A stretch of 64,000 nt of DNA, from contig OY754327.1 in assembly GCA_963573305.1 (NCBI GenBank), forward strand, positions 57,466,244 through 57,530,243, written 5' to 3'. The DNA is from Pyrrhosoma nymphula (lineage: Eukaryota; Arthropoda; Insecta; Odonata; Coenagrionidae). The position numbers and the translations under genes are program-made. The notes below the pieces were generated by a model. It was not told the DNA's origin. It saw only the letters and a program-made list of their open reading frames with translations, and made no database searches. Within the stretch, counting starts at the first letter, position 1. The number at the start of each line of letters is the position of its first letter. Below, piece after piece: positions 1-10,849 of the stretch.

Positions 1-249
1 ACGCGACGATTATGGGCAAGGACGACAATATCACTTCCGTCGACGTGGTCAAACTTAAACGTTCCCGAGTAGGGCTATTATAATTTACAAAAAGGAAACG
101 CGGAACGACGAATTGATAGGGCCACTTCATTCTCCGGGACACGCCACTGGTTTTCGCAAGCGGCAGGTGAGAGCGGGAGGGAAAAGGGGAGGTTTATAAA
201 ACCAGGTCCAAGACTCAGTGCACTTGCACGCCACCACAAATCGGCCTAC

Positions 250-1000
250 CCTGACAACTAGTAATGTTTCGGTGGATTGAATCGCTCTGCTTTGTTGACG
301 CTCGGAAGGAGGGTTGGGAGGGAGGGATTGGATATATGGTGGAGAGGAGGAGAGAGGGGAGTAAAGATACCGAGAAGAACGCAAGACTTCTGGTGCGGAT
401 CCCTCCCCACCACCCTCCGCAGTCGCCAACCTTCTTCCCATTCGCCCGACGGCGGCGAAGGATGAGGGACTTCTGCGCAGTTTCTGCCGAGAGCCGCCAA
501 CACCCCTTTTATTCGCCCCTCGTGGTGTGAGTGCCCCATAGCCCTCGCCAACCTTGAGTCGGCCCGCAGAGAGCGAATATCTCTCTCCTTCCCTCCACGC
601 CACAACAGCCGAGCCTCCAACCCTCTCCGCCTCCTCCTTCCTCCTCACTTGGTTTTATCTCTCGGCACCCTCCCCTCTACGGAAAGAGGAGGCAGCGATG
701 GGTGGAAGGAGGCGGGTGGGGAGGAAGGAAGAAGTCTTCCTTTATTCCTTACCCCTCCTCGCGGCTCTTCTCTTCCACTTCCTCTCTCCTTCTTCCTCGC
801 TCTTCGCATAAACGACAACGAGGAGTGTTGGGAACGAGGGCGTGGGATGACGATGCCCTTGACTGAATGGCCGAAGTCGTCGTCGTCGTCTGCGATGCCG
901 CGGTTTTCACGGTATATCCTCCCCACCTCGGGAGTCGCGTCAGCTCAGCCTGTAGGGCACATAAACATACACACGCGATCTCTGCAATGGGGAAAATATC
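250..1000. other. GC-rich, CpG-containing island
   Basis: This stretch is much richer in G+C and CpG than its surroundings. It has purine-skewed parts (about 300-370 and 690-730) and pyrimidine-skewed parts (about 585-640 and 730-800). Overlapping open frames exist on both strands, but the predicted peptides are low-complexity Ser, Pro, Arg and Gly sequences without a recognisable domain. A CpG-island-like promoter or untranslated first exon would fit. Nothing in the sequence proves transcription. Confidence 0.4.
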
Positions 1001-1502
1001 GCGTCTTTTAATCCTCAAGGTATGTACTGGATCACAGACATGTAGCCCCGATTATATCTTCGATTTTCCTCTTCGACGGACGAATGGATTTCATGTCATC
1101 CAGACGGCACAGGGCATTCCTCAGAGTAAATAAAACTCAAAGCATGCCAATAGACATACAAACTACGCCCATTCACGATTCGGAACGTGAAACCAAGAAG
1201 TTGTTACAGTTAGCCGGAGGGAGTCTGTTTGCTCTCATTTGTTTTGACTAAAATACAATTATATTGAAAAAAACAAGCAATATCACGACATTTTGTCTCA
1301 ATGAACTCTTTTCTACATAAACTTCTGTATTCAAATTCACCACAAATGAGACCACAGCAATACAAATGATAGATGAATTAGGAAGACACAATGGGTGGCA
1401 AAGCGTGACAGTTGCTCTTCTGAAAGTCGAATAAGAAGTTGAAGACTTGGTTTTTAGATGCATCGACTGTCAAGGTTGTATACCATGAAGAACAAAGAAT
1501 CT

Positions 1503-1580
1503 AAGCCCGAAGCAGGATTCGAACCCGCGAGCTTTGGGTCGCCGGTCCAGGAAGTCAGAATTCCTAGCCACTGCGTCCGC
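1503..1580 (-). repeat. tRNA-derived SINE head
   Basis: On the minus strand this reads as a degenerate tRNA-like pol III promoter. A canonical B box (GGTTCGAATCC) lies at 1515-1525, and an A-box-like segment around GCAGTGGCTAGG lies near 1562-1575. The region before the B box (CCCAAAGCTCGCGGG) closely resembles that of the SINE head at 25.1 kb, so both probably belong to one SINE family. Cloverleaf pairing is not convincing, so this is not called a functional tRNA gene. The 3' end of the SINE body is not delimited. Confidence 0.55.
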
Positions 1581-1589
1581 TCGTTAACT

Positions 1590-3590
1590 GTTTCCTGGTA
1601 TCACAAAAGAAAATAATTCTAAAATAAAAAAATTATTGCACCGAGGTTAAGAAATCTCGCATCCCAGACAGCGGAGGTTCTCAAAGACATCCATTTCCAA
1701 GGTTACACGATATATGCCGTTTACTGCAGCGCAGCTTTTCCTAACACCATGAAAAACCTTATGAAAGATGTATGAAAAACCTTAACTCGCACATGGGAAA
1801 CGTCCAAAAAGATTCGGCAATGTGCCCCCTAGGCTTGCAACATTCGTGAGGATAATCCACGAGTGACTACCATCAGAAGGTGCGATAGGGCGGCAAGAAT
1901 GCAAATGTCGTTCTCGCTTCCTATAAATGCTCATGATTTTGGAAATGGGAAGGCGCCTTCGCTAAGCGAGCGAGATTATTACCCGCACGAAAACATACAA
2001 GAGAGGAGAGAGATAAGGGAGTAAACATGAACGGCGAAACGAAATAAAATCTTATTCAGATATAACCCATTTCATACATCCTGAATCCATAACACACCAC
2101 CTAGAATTTACCATGTTTTCACTGACTATATTTATAAGATAAAGGGCTTGGCATTCTTTTTAAGTTAAGATTACGAAGTTTTCTCGCGGCTTCATGCAGT
2201 GATTTGAACGGTTATCGATGGATATCGATTAAAAAAATGAAACACTGACTATGGATATGCTCTTTTTGCTAGAAAACGACAACAACTGAAAAGTAACTTA
2301 AAGAGGGAAAAAGTCAGGCGAAAACAGCAAATTCGTAAGGTCTTAAATAACCGATACCACAGGGTTCAAAGACCATAAACTCACTAAGTATATGGTCTTT
2401 AGTAACGATTATATATCACACTAGCACTGTAGGTTGCATGATTTCAATTTTTTATAACCACCTGAAGCATAAATTCTTAATTCAAATGGAATGCATCATG
2501 GACAGACAGTGTAAGTGCCAGGCTAGTCAATACAATTTAACGATAGGAGCAAAAAGAGAGCTGCTCTGAGCATCATATTGCTTCCCGTCCACGTTTGCGC
2601 AATGGAAATACAAGATGGCCCCTTTAGGAGCGTCTAAGTGGAAGGACCTTATTTGTCCTTGGTGGACGAAAACTTCCAAGCTGTCGTCCTCACCCTAAGT
2701 AATCAGTAGGAAAAAAAGAAAAAAAGAAATATGTGGCTGCGGAGAATTGGCCTTGGCATGGAATTGTGTAAGCACAAAAAACAGAGATTAGAACAAATGC
2801 TTCCGCTTAAATTTTTCCGTAAATACTGAATTCTAGAGATTTTAATGGTAATTCGAATTTCCGCGCACCACTGCACACTCTATGCAAATCATTATTATTT
2901 CTTTGAAGATGCCACACATAGAAGTCTTGCACAAGATGTATTAAATAATAAAAAAATTGACCATTCAATGTTTTTAATTCTAGATACTTCAAGTTTCGAA
3001 TTTCACATTTTATGTTGGGGTGCATACACAAGTCATTATATAATAAAGCACTGTTTTTGCGTCCATTTTCTTCGAGTTTTTTTCTGCGTTGACTTCAACT
3101 TTCGGCAGTTTCGTTCTGCTTACAATTAGCTACAATCAGCTTGGACATCTTCAGTTCCTAAACTTGCCAGTGGTATGCAAGGACTTAAGTCTTTAATCAT
3201 TGCGGTGAAGGCATAGCGTGGAATCGATCGTTCTGAAATATTATAATTTATAAAAACAAATAATTACACTCAAAAGATATGTACAAATACATATATGTTT
3301 TCGGGAAGCCTTACATAACGTTAGCCGCTTGTCATAGACTCCAGACATACTAAGGTTTCTTAAATCATTAGAGGACTGATGATAAACACTCAGACGAATT
3401 AAGGGAAAGTGAAAACATGGCCGCTGACTAACGCGAATCACTTGATCGATCGTCACGTCTTATATCGGATTGTTTCACGAAGCTTCATTCGTATGAACGA
3501 AAATAACACATTTATGTTAAATGTAAATCTAGCGTTATCGAACAAAATCATAAAAGGAAATTACACTATCAACTGAAGCATATAAGACTC
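1590..3590. other. AT-rich non-coding stretch
   Basis: I see only short open frames without recognisable homology. There is no terminal repeat, tandem array or RNA gene that I can support. Confidence 0.4.
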
Positions 3591-3599
3591 ATTACAGTA

Positions 3600-3850
3600 C
3601 AGGAGGTTCATTGGTTGGTTATTTGGGGGAGGCGACCGACAACTGAGATCATTTGCGCCACTGAGGATAGATGAGTAGGTAGGTAAGGGAAGGATCATAG
3701 GGGAATGGAGGAAGAGTGGAGATAAACCCAGCGTTAGCATCAGCCTGCTCTCAACGAAAAAGCTGCTGTAAATCGTCCGGATGGCAAGCCAGTACTCTAG
3801 CCACCTCACCAACCCGATCCCCAGAAGGCTCATCATAAAACAATGTGGAT
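3600..3850 (-). repeat. SINE-like repeat (candidate)
   Basis: Read on the minus strand, the segment begins with an A-box-like sequence (GTGAGGTGGCTAGAGTACTG, about 3793-3812). A decayed tRNA-like stretch follows, ending with a pyrimidine-rich part (CGCCTCCCCCAAATAACC, about 3617-3634). This order resembles arthropod tRNA-derived SINEs. The B box is no longer recognisable. The 100-residue minus-strand open frame over it has no domain and is regarded as incidental. Confidence 0.35.
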
Positions 3851-3869
3851 TCATGCACAACAAAATGAA

Positions 3870-5500
3870 TGGAAAACTTTGCTAAACATTTTGATACATA
3901 GTTCAAAGATCGGGTTTAAAAAAGGAGGGTTCAAGCTTCCGGTCGGCTGTCAAGCGCCCAAAAAAGCTTACTTCTTCGCTACATAGAGTAAAATCGGGTT
4001 AGCAGATAATGAACTGATTGTGAGTAGATGATGTTAAAGTCTAAAACAGAATAGGCCAAGAAGATAAATAAAACACAATTTCTTTTACAAATCTATTGTT
4101 CCCACGGCAATAACTCTACGGCTACCTGAAGTAATTTGATCATAAGAATAAAGAATCTCATCGCTAACCATAAGTTACGTTCTCCATCAAAATGAAGCAA
4201 GTGATAATCCCCTGTGAATTAAACTGTCGAACGATACTACAAAAACATACTTCGAATTCGCACACGGCGGAATGCTTCATACTATCATAACTTATTTTCA
4301 CAAAATATATGATAATATCTGCGATTTAAATTTCAATCAATTTTTTTCAATTCTCAGAGAACTGCGAATACTACAACATCAATAAAATGCCACATGGCAG
4401 ATAAGAAATGTATATTTTCCAATTGTGGTACGTCATATATGAATAAATGTTATTACAATTCACTTATGGCATTTAAGAACAGTTGCAGAATACAGTCATT
4501 TTACCTTAACACGAGAAGGATATTCTACACCATGCATTTCCGTACTAGTTCCCATGGAGGGGTAAAATAAATACTCTCAACTCCATCACGTGGTCGTCTT
4601 CGAAGCGCACCACGCCATAAGCATAATACAGTGACGGCGAACGACGATGGAACAAACAAACGATACTGTTTGCTCCGTGGGAGAGCCAAGAGCTGAGTTA
4701 TGAGCACATCGAGATGACACACAAAAGGGCTCGATTTCCAAAAGTGACGTGACTCTTGATCTGCCCCCCACACTTACGGAAAGAAACTAAGATTCACACG
4801 TGCTGCACGTGTACATTCACAGACACACGTGCATACTTAACACTGCAGACGGAGCGGAGAGGAGGGTCCTAATGAAAATGAGCGAGAGCGGTGAAGGGAA
4901 AAAAGAGAAAAAATAGGCGAAAAGGGGGTTCCACCACCTCATCCCGCCATTTTCCGAAATAGAGATATTGTGAAATTCTCTGGTGCTTAGTTCTCGCAGG
5001 TTCCACAAAGACGTCGTTGATGACCCGTTGGTGGCGAGTCTATTCCCCTGGCACGCCCTGAACAGCAAAAAGCCACCACAAACGACTCACTGGGTTCGCT
5101 ACGCTAGCAACTCGAAGCCAAATAGGTTCTCTACGGCCTGAACTCGGCAAAAGCGATTTGGGTGCTCCAGAAGGCTAGTCCCCCCGGGTTATTAAATTTT
5201 TGGCTTGGAGCGTGAGATGGAATCCCTGAAGTAGAGTACGTGCATGAATGGGCAATTCGCGCCGAATGAAATTCACCAACACTTGAAGCTTGGTTCGGGT
5301 GTCTTGTTTAAGAGCATTAAAATCGCTGGATTAACTCTGGTGTGAGAGAGATCGCGAACATTCGGGAGAAACCCCACAAATGATGCTTAACGAAGACATC
5401 GGCGATTATTATTGGTGACTATACTTAACAGTCCGAACGTGGATAGCGATTATTTGGACGCTCTAGTCTGCTCTGCATATAACTTGTGGGGTGAAATAAC
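3870..5500. other. non-coding stretch with E-box cluster
   Basis: No gene is recognisable. Part of the segment (4500-5100) is less AT-rich. It holds four CACGTG hexamers, three of them within 35 bp at 4797-4831. Confidence 0.35.
4797..4831. promoter_or_regulatory. cluster of three CACGTG E-boxes
   Basis: CACGTG occurs at 4797-4802, 4806-4811 and 4826-4831, with a fourth copy at 4587-4592. CACGTG is the canonical site for bHLH factors such as CLOCK/CYCLE and MYC/MAX. The first two copies lie in one small palindrome. No coding start is recognisable next to the cluster, so a regulatory role is only a possibility. Confidence 0.25.
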
Positions 5501-5504
5501 ATCT

Positions 5505-5710
5505 TCCATGTCAACCTGAAGCTCGTGTGATCTAATTTTTCCACTATCGCGTAACCTGAGTTTAAAGTTGTTCCCACTCCAGTCCATCTTTGAGAATAAT
5601 GTGTAGTAATAAAAAATGAATATAATTTAGGAAAAATAAAAGACGGGTTTACTTTATGTTCGCTCGCAGCAATTTTTTCACTAAGACGAGGCTTTCCTGC
5701 GTATATACTT
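5505..5710 (+). repeat. diverged interspersed repeat, copy 1
   Basis: Two blocks match the segment at 27.09-27.25 kb in the same order and orientation. The first is around the sequence GCTCGTGTGATCTAATTTTT (near 5522). The second runs from CGCTCGCAGCA through the T-run to GGCTTTCCT (5661-5697). The middle is diverged and contains a longer AT-rich insert. The element class is unknown. Confidence 0.35.
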
Positions 5711-5719
5711 CGTTGAACT

Positions 5720-7170
5720 GGGAAATGTCATCTTTCGATGAGAAGGCTCAGTATATCAGGACAGAAGCCGAAAATATCACTGATTTCTAGTGGCCACGCG
5801 CTCAGGGAAAAAGTTTCAATAAAACTTCAGGATATCGTCCCGGGAACGCCTTCGACCGTTGACACACACGATCTTAAACAGGGAAACTATTGTCTATCTC
5901 CTTCTCTCCGCATAATTAAGCAGCGAATCAGTTAGTTACTTTAATTGTCGTAGATATAACCGTTGACAAGTACCAACATCAGATGGCTGGGTTGAATACA
6001 TATCCAATGTCAGACCAGAAGTTGAGTCAGGGGTCTTCTTTTATACGCATATTCCTAATCAATTTTGAAAGAAAAAATGAATACACTGAGTGTGAAAAGA
6101 TATTAAACCGTTGCGAAACGACATAAATCTCCAACTACCTGAATTTAAAATAAGTGGCTAATGCTGCTACAAGATCATTATCTTCCTCCAAGTTCTTTGC
6201 TGCGAAAATAAATGGTGCTCCTGGCATGGGACGCGTTCGAAAAATGACCCCAAAATACTGTCTTTTGCTGATAGATAACATATTTATTCCAGGGAAAGAG
6301 GCACAAAACTTTCTCACGGAAAAATGTGTCCATTGAACACATTTTTTGATCAGGAAACATATCCGCACTCAATTTCCAATCTCTATCTCCTTCACTCCAT
6401 AGGATTCGAGGGAGTAGATCAACATATCCTAAGACGTGTTCCAAAAGAATAAGTACGCCTGGGAATCGATGAGACCAATACTCGATCTTTCAAACATATT
6501 CTCCGCTAAAATATTCAAATACGTCAGAAGGGATACATAATCCATTTCCAACTCCAGACAAAAGCTTTACCATTCTCAACTTCACAAGACGTGCATTTAG
6601 GGATGACAAGAAACCAGCAACCTGTAGTATATTCGTGGACAAGGGGTTGTATATATTATAAAGATAAAATGATGTAGTCGTTGAAGGAGAGTTGAATGCA
6701 ATTGTGTCACCTAAATTATTGGGGAGCATAGACTCAGCAATGTCTAACTCTACGGGGAACAAGGAGCATTTAAATCTATCGACTTACATTATCATAGCCC
6801 TTGAATGATGAAATGTACCTAAATTATAATAATAACGCGAAATCCTATGACGTATCGGTAGATTGTCTTGCGCCCATGGTGCCTAAAGAACTCGAGTTCA
6901 CTTCTACCATTTTGAAAACTATAATCTCCCTTGCTCCCTTTATGAGTGGAGGGACTCGCTAACTAATTTCTTCCATAAATCAGACAAACATTTTTCTTCT
7001 CGCAGCTATTATTGACTAATCTGGCTAACTAATCTAATTCAATTTTATAGCTATCTCATTCTTCGGCGAGTTATCGATGCATAGTGTAAGAGAAACATGT
7101 AAAATAAAACCTTTACACAACTCTTCAGAAGAGATTTGAGATAAGAGTTACTCCTGGGAAGTATAATTAA
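5720..7170. other. AT-rich non-coding stretch
   Basis: Only short open frames without recognisable domains are present. I see no terminal repeats. Confidence 0.35.
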
Positions 7171-7174
7171 TTAT

Positions 7175-7560
7175 TAGGGTGGGTCGAAAAAAATAATTTT
7201 TTTACGGAACGCTTTAGTGCGGAAAATTTGTCTATTGTAAAAAGAAGAAAAACGGCATACAAAAAATTAAAATCGGTTAATATCTTCCGTTCGCGCATCG
7301 TACTTAAAATTTATGAAAAATTGCGAAAATTACGAATTTTTTGTAATTTTTTCTGTTAGTTAAAATTTATTTATAAAATAAACACGCCTGCGTTTGTTAT
7401 GCTTGTTTTATAGTTTAAATAACGTAAATAAATTAAATTCTGATAATTTATAAAATATTTTTTGTTCGCGCAACGTCTTACAAAAAACAGAAATTTACCC
7501 ATTTTTTTTTAAATTTCACTGTGCAACTCTTCGTTCGTTTTGCTAGAAGGAAACGAACCA
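7175..7560. repeat. left terminal inverted repeat
   Basis: It pairs with 10293-10672 in inverse orientation. Matching landmarks are TAGGGTGGGTCG, GCACTAAAGCG (inverse form), the segment around TTCGTTCGCGCATCGTACTT, TTCGCGCAACGTCTTA, and the inner end TCGTTTTGCTAGAA. The two arms have diverged by substitutions and small indels. Confidence 0.75.
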
Positions 7561-7641
7561 GATCTCACTTGAAATTGATGGAACTGGATTGAACCGCGGC
7601 GTGGTCCCTCCCTACACTGCCGTAAAGTAGCCTCTGCGGTA

Positions 7642-9695
7642 ACGAAACAAATCAAATGTTTGTATGATAAAGCATCCATTCCTTCGTTGTCTGACTGTCG
7701 AATTGCAAAGCTTATTAATGCGTATCAAGGTCCCTATATTAAGATAAGGAAGTCATATAAACGTGATGTAGATAAGCCTTTATTTAAAGCTAGGTTATGA
7801 AGACTTTAGACGTAACCATAGATAAGTTTTTGACGTCGCTGCTTGTAAATTCACGATGACGGTGAACTGTACATGCCAAAAAAAACACCAGATGCATCTC
7901 AATGTGCAATTCTAATTAAATGCTTATGTGAAAAAATAAGTAAAATTCCAGTCCTCGAGTTCAGATTCATGTTTTTTCAAAGAAATTACAATTTGGGGAA
8001 AATAGGATCTATTGACAAAACAGTTACAAAGTACTTAAATGTGAAGGCCGAGCGGAAAGCTAACGATCTTCAGCGAGTACCGAGTGGCAAAGAAATTCCT
8101 AAAATGAGAGAGTACTTGGACATTGATGAACACAAACACATTTCTACTGAGGACATGGAGTATGAGGAAGATGAATACAATCCAAGTACATCGACTGAAA
8201 AACCCTAATGGCAGATAAGAATTCAACTTAGCGCAACAGCGCTGAACAGTTATCGGTTCGGAGTTTCTGACCTGGCAACAGCTGTCATAGCGTCAAGTGT
8301 TCTGCGAGACGTTGGGATGTTAACCGACATAGATTCTTCCGATGTGGTTGATAAGTTTAAATTAAGAACAAATAATAATCGTCTTAGGACGTATTTGAAA
8401 AGTCAATTCACACCTCCTGAGGAAAGTTGGGGTATTTTCCTTGTCGGAGGAAAAGATATTACTTTGTTCGAATGACAAGCAATTTCGCAGGCATGTGTCA
8501 GAAGAACACTATTCTCTTTTCCAGGAACCTGGATCAACTTATATTGGACATGTATCTCCTTCCTCGAGTTCATCAAATGATATAACTCAAAGCATTATTT
8601 CTCATCTTTCTGATCTAACAATATCACTAGAAAAACTAGAAGCAGTAGGGTGGCATGGCACTGTAACAAACACTGGATGGAAGAACGGTGTCATCCACCG
8701 CACCGACTAGAAAATCATGTAGGACGCCCGCTACAGTGGAGCATATGCCTCCTGCATTTTAATGAGCTTCCTTTTCGCCATATTTTCCAACATATTGACG
8801 GTCAAACTGCAGGGCCTATATCTTTTAGTGAGCCAATCGGGCAGCAGCTCACTTGCTGAGAAAAACTCCCTGTGGTCAATTATGAACCCGTAGCTTGTTC
8901 GATGCCTGATATAGACAGGAATTTGTTGAGCAAAGACCAACTGTACCTGTTGGACATTTCAAATCTCGGGACATTGTCCAGAAGACTTGGCAAATCGGGA
9001 CCCTGGTCCTTTGTCCCATTCCACTGTGGCCAACTGTGGCCATCCTTAGGTTGTATATAAATTCATCAGATCCATCGGGAAACTTAAAGAAATAGTTGGC
9101 TTTATCTTAAAATCATACATGCTTGTGTGGTTTGCCATAAAAAAGCAAATATTTTACTGAAGGACCAAAACATGTCTTTCAAGCTATCGAAACATCACGG
9201 TATTTATCCGACGAATTACTTCAAGTTGTCGATCCAGAAATACAACGGAATGCGTTATTTGCGAACCAAGAGAATGTTCTGTTGGCAATGCTTGTTGATG
9301 AAAGAGAAAAAATTCGGGAACTCGGTTACAGAAGTATCTTAAAAGCAAGACAAACCGTCCTAAAGAAGACGATTGTTAGAAATTTCATACCATTTCATAC
9401 CAAGCTTCCCATTACATTGAAATTATTAATTGGAATTCTTGTGTGGTGCATTGTTCCCCAATGCTGCGGGATCTAAGTGAAGATGATATTAAATCACTCA
9501 TAAATTCTGGCACTATGCCCATCAGAGAAATACAAAAGTTTCCCTATCACACCCAGGCTGTGGAGATGTGCGTCAAACTTGTGACAGAGGCCTCGAATAA
9601 ATTATGTGGGCATGAAGCCAGATATGGCTATATCCGAGCAACACTGAGTTCTAGATCGGTAATGCCTCATTTCTCGAAAAAAATCAGACTTTAGA
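7642..9695 (+). pseudogene. broken hAT-like transposase
   Basis: Fragments in shifting plus-strand frames follow the order of a transposase family common in arthropod transposons. The N-terminal part is at 7642-7800. A fragment with IPVLEFRFMFFQRNYNLGKI lies at 7873-8208. The stretch FGVSDLATAVIASSVL lies in 8210-8477. The RNase-H-like part LEAVGWHGTVTNTGWKNGVI and RPLQWSICLLHFNELPFRHI spans 8441-8850. The C-terminal part LSEDDIKSLINSGTMPI and YHTQAVEMCVKLVTEAS spans 9473-9690. At least five frame changes or stops break it. In relatives as I recall them, the middle motif has a Cys-Asp pair where this copy has Trp-His, so a catalytic Asp may be lost. It is not functional. The family name is uncertain. 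Confidence 0.7.
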
Positions 9696-9855
9696 GGTGT
9701 AGTAGATATAAAAAGGAAAAAAACACAGTTTGCCAAATAATTCTACTCAAAGGAAAATCTTTGTAAATAGTTGTAAATATAATGTAAATACCACACCCAA
9801 CAAAGGACGATTTCACAGTTGAAGGTCGATAGTAGCGCCGTCGGGAGTAGCTGTA

Positions 9856-10188
9856 ACTATCGGGACAAACAAATCGTGTTTTTGTTTGTTTACCATTGGG
9901 AAAGGTCATCTCGCTGATTTGTTAGTTGCGTTAAATGGTGAAAAGGTGTGCTTATGGGTTGTGCAAAAGCGACACGAGATATAGGAATAAGCCCTATACG
10001 GAGGGAGTGTAGTTTATTTTTGGAATTAAATTTTGAGCCACCTTCACTGGTTTTGAACGATTTAAAGATTAGTTCAAAGGCTCCAGGTTTAACTGAAACC
10101 AAAATTAATCAAAAGAGAAATTCACTATTATTTAACTTGATTCCCTCAAGACTTCAATGGTTGGATATGATTTGTTTGTCCCGATAGT
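9856..10188 (+). mobile_element. nested mini-element with THAP start (P-like)
   Basis: A 20-bp perfect inverted repeat (ACTATCGGGACAAACAAATC at 9856-9875, inverse at 10169-10188) bounds 333 bp. The element sits inside the 3' part of the larger transposon and is therefore younger. The repeat may continue outwards imperfectly, because GCGC and GGAAGAAG-like stretches recur on both sides. It carries the start of a THAP zinc finger. THAP domains begin P-element transposases, so I infer a P-like deletion derivative. I see no clear 8-bp duplication. Confidence 0.55.
9935..10012 (+). pseudogene. THAP zinc-finger N-terminus fragment
   Basis: The 25-codon frame starts MVKRCAYGLCKSDTRY. That matches the beginning of THAP domains: a short basic start, then Cys-x4-Cys, the first half of the C2CH zinc site. 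A stop follows after PYTEGV, and the second half (Cys-x2-His) and the conserved Pro are not found in the following DNA. THAP domains are sequence-specific DNA-binding modules of P-element transposases and of host proteins. Its position between short inverted repeats argues for a transposase origin. Confidence 0.5.
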
Positions 10189-10292
10189 ACCAACTTCTTC
10201 CGCGCGCAAGCGTTGCGTGACGTCATTTGTAAAATCGTCCATTGGATGGTTGGTTGGGTGGGTGGAACTCGATGGGCAACCACCTCCAGTTA

Positions 10293-10672
10293 TGGGTCGT
10301 TTTGTTCTAGCAAAACGAGCGAAGAGTTCACAGTGAAAATTGCGAAAAATTGGTTAATTTCTGTTTTTTCTAAGACGTTGCGCGAACAGAAAATATTAAA
10401 TTATTGATCAGAATTTAATTTATTTAGGTTATTTAAACCATAAGACAAATATAAAACTAAATCGTGTTCATTTTAAAAGTTTCAGCTAATAGAAAAAAAA
10501 TTAAAAAAATATCGTGATTTTAGCAATTTTTCATAAACTTTAAGTACGATGCGCGAACGGAAGATATTAACCGATTTTATTTTTTTGTATGCCGTTTTTC
10601 TTCTATTTACAATACACCATTTTTCCGCACTAAAGCGTCCCGAAAAAAAAATATTTTTTTCGACCCACCCTA
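10293..10672. repeat. right terminal inverted repeat
   Basis: This is the inverse partner of 7175-7560. It keeps the terminal CGACCCACCCTA and the inner landmark TTCTAGCAAAACGAGCGAAG. Confidence 0.75.
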
Positions 10673-10849
10673 ATATTTATCCCTAATTGCTACTGTTAAT
10701 TTCGTCTTCTTCATACGTTTACGTTTTGATTTCATTGTCTTGTGCTCCAAGAATCTATTCATTGCGGCGCCCGCCACGTAAATGTAATTCAACGGTCGAG
10801 ATTTTTTTTCTTTGCGGTGGAGTATGAAGTACCGTCAAATTTCCGTCAA

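Larger units (their letters stand above)
7175..10672 (+). mobile_element. DNA transposon, hAT-like, with long TIRs
   Basis: The element begins with TAGGGTGGGTCGAAAAAAAT and ends with its inverse. The inverted repeats extend about 380 bp on each side. The flanking octamers TTAATTAT (7167-7174) and ATATTTAT (10673-10680) agree at six of eight positions, which fits a decayed 8-bp target duplication. TAGGG termini and 8-bp duplications are typical of the hAT superfamily. Inside lies a frameshifted transposase-like gene (7642-9695) and a nested 333-bp element (9856-10188). Its superfamily is inferred from termini and the RNase-H-like segment, not from a hATC domain, which I did not find. Confidence 0.75.

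Noticed and set aside
1503..1580. Functional tRNA gene
   Set aside because: A and B boxes are present, but acceptor and anticodon stems do not pair convincingly, and a related head recurs at 25.1 kb. A SINE is more likely.
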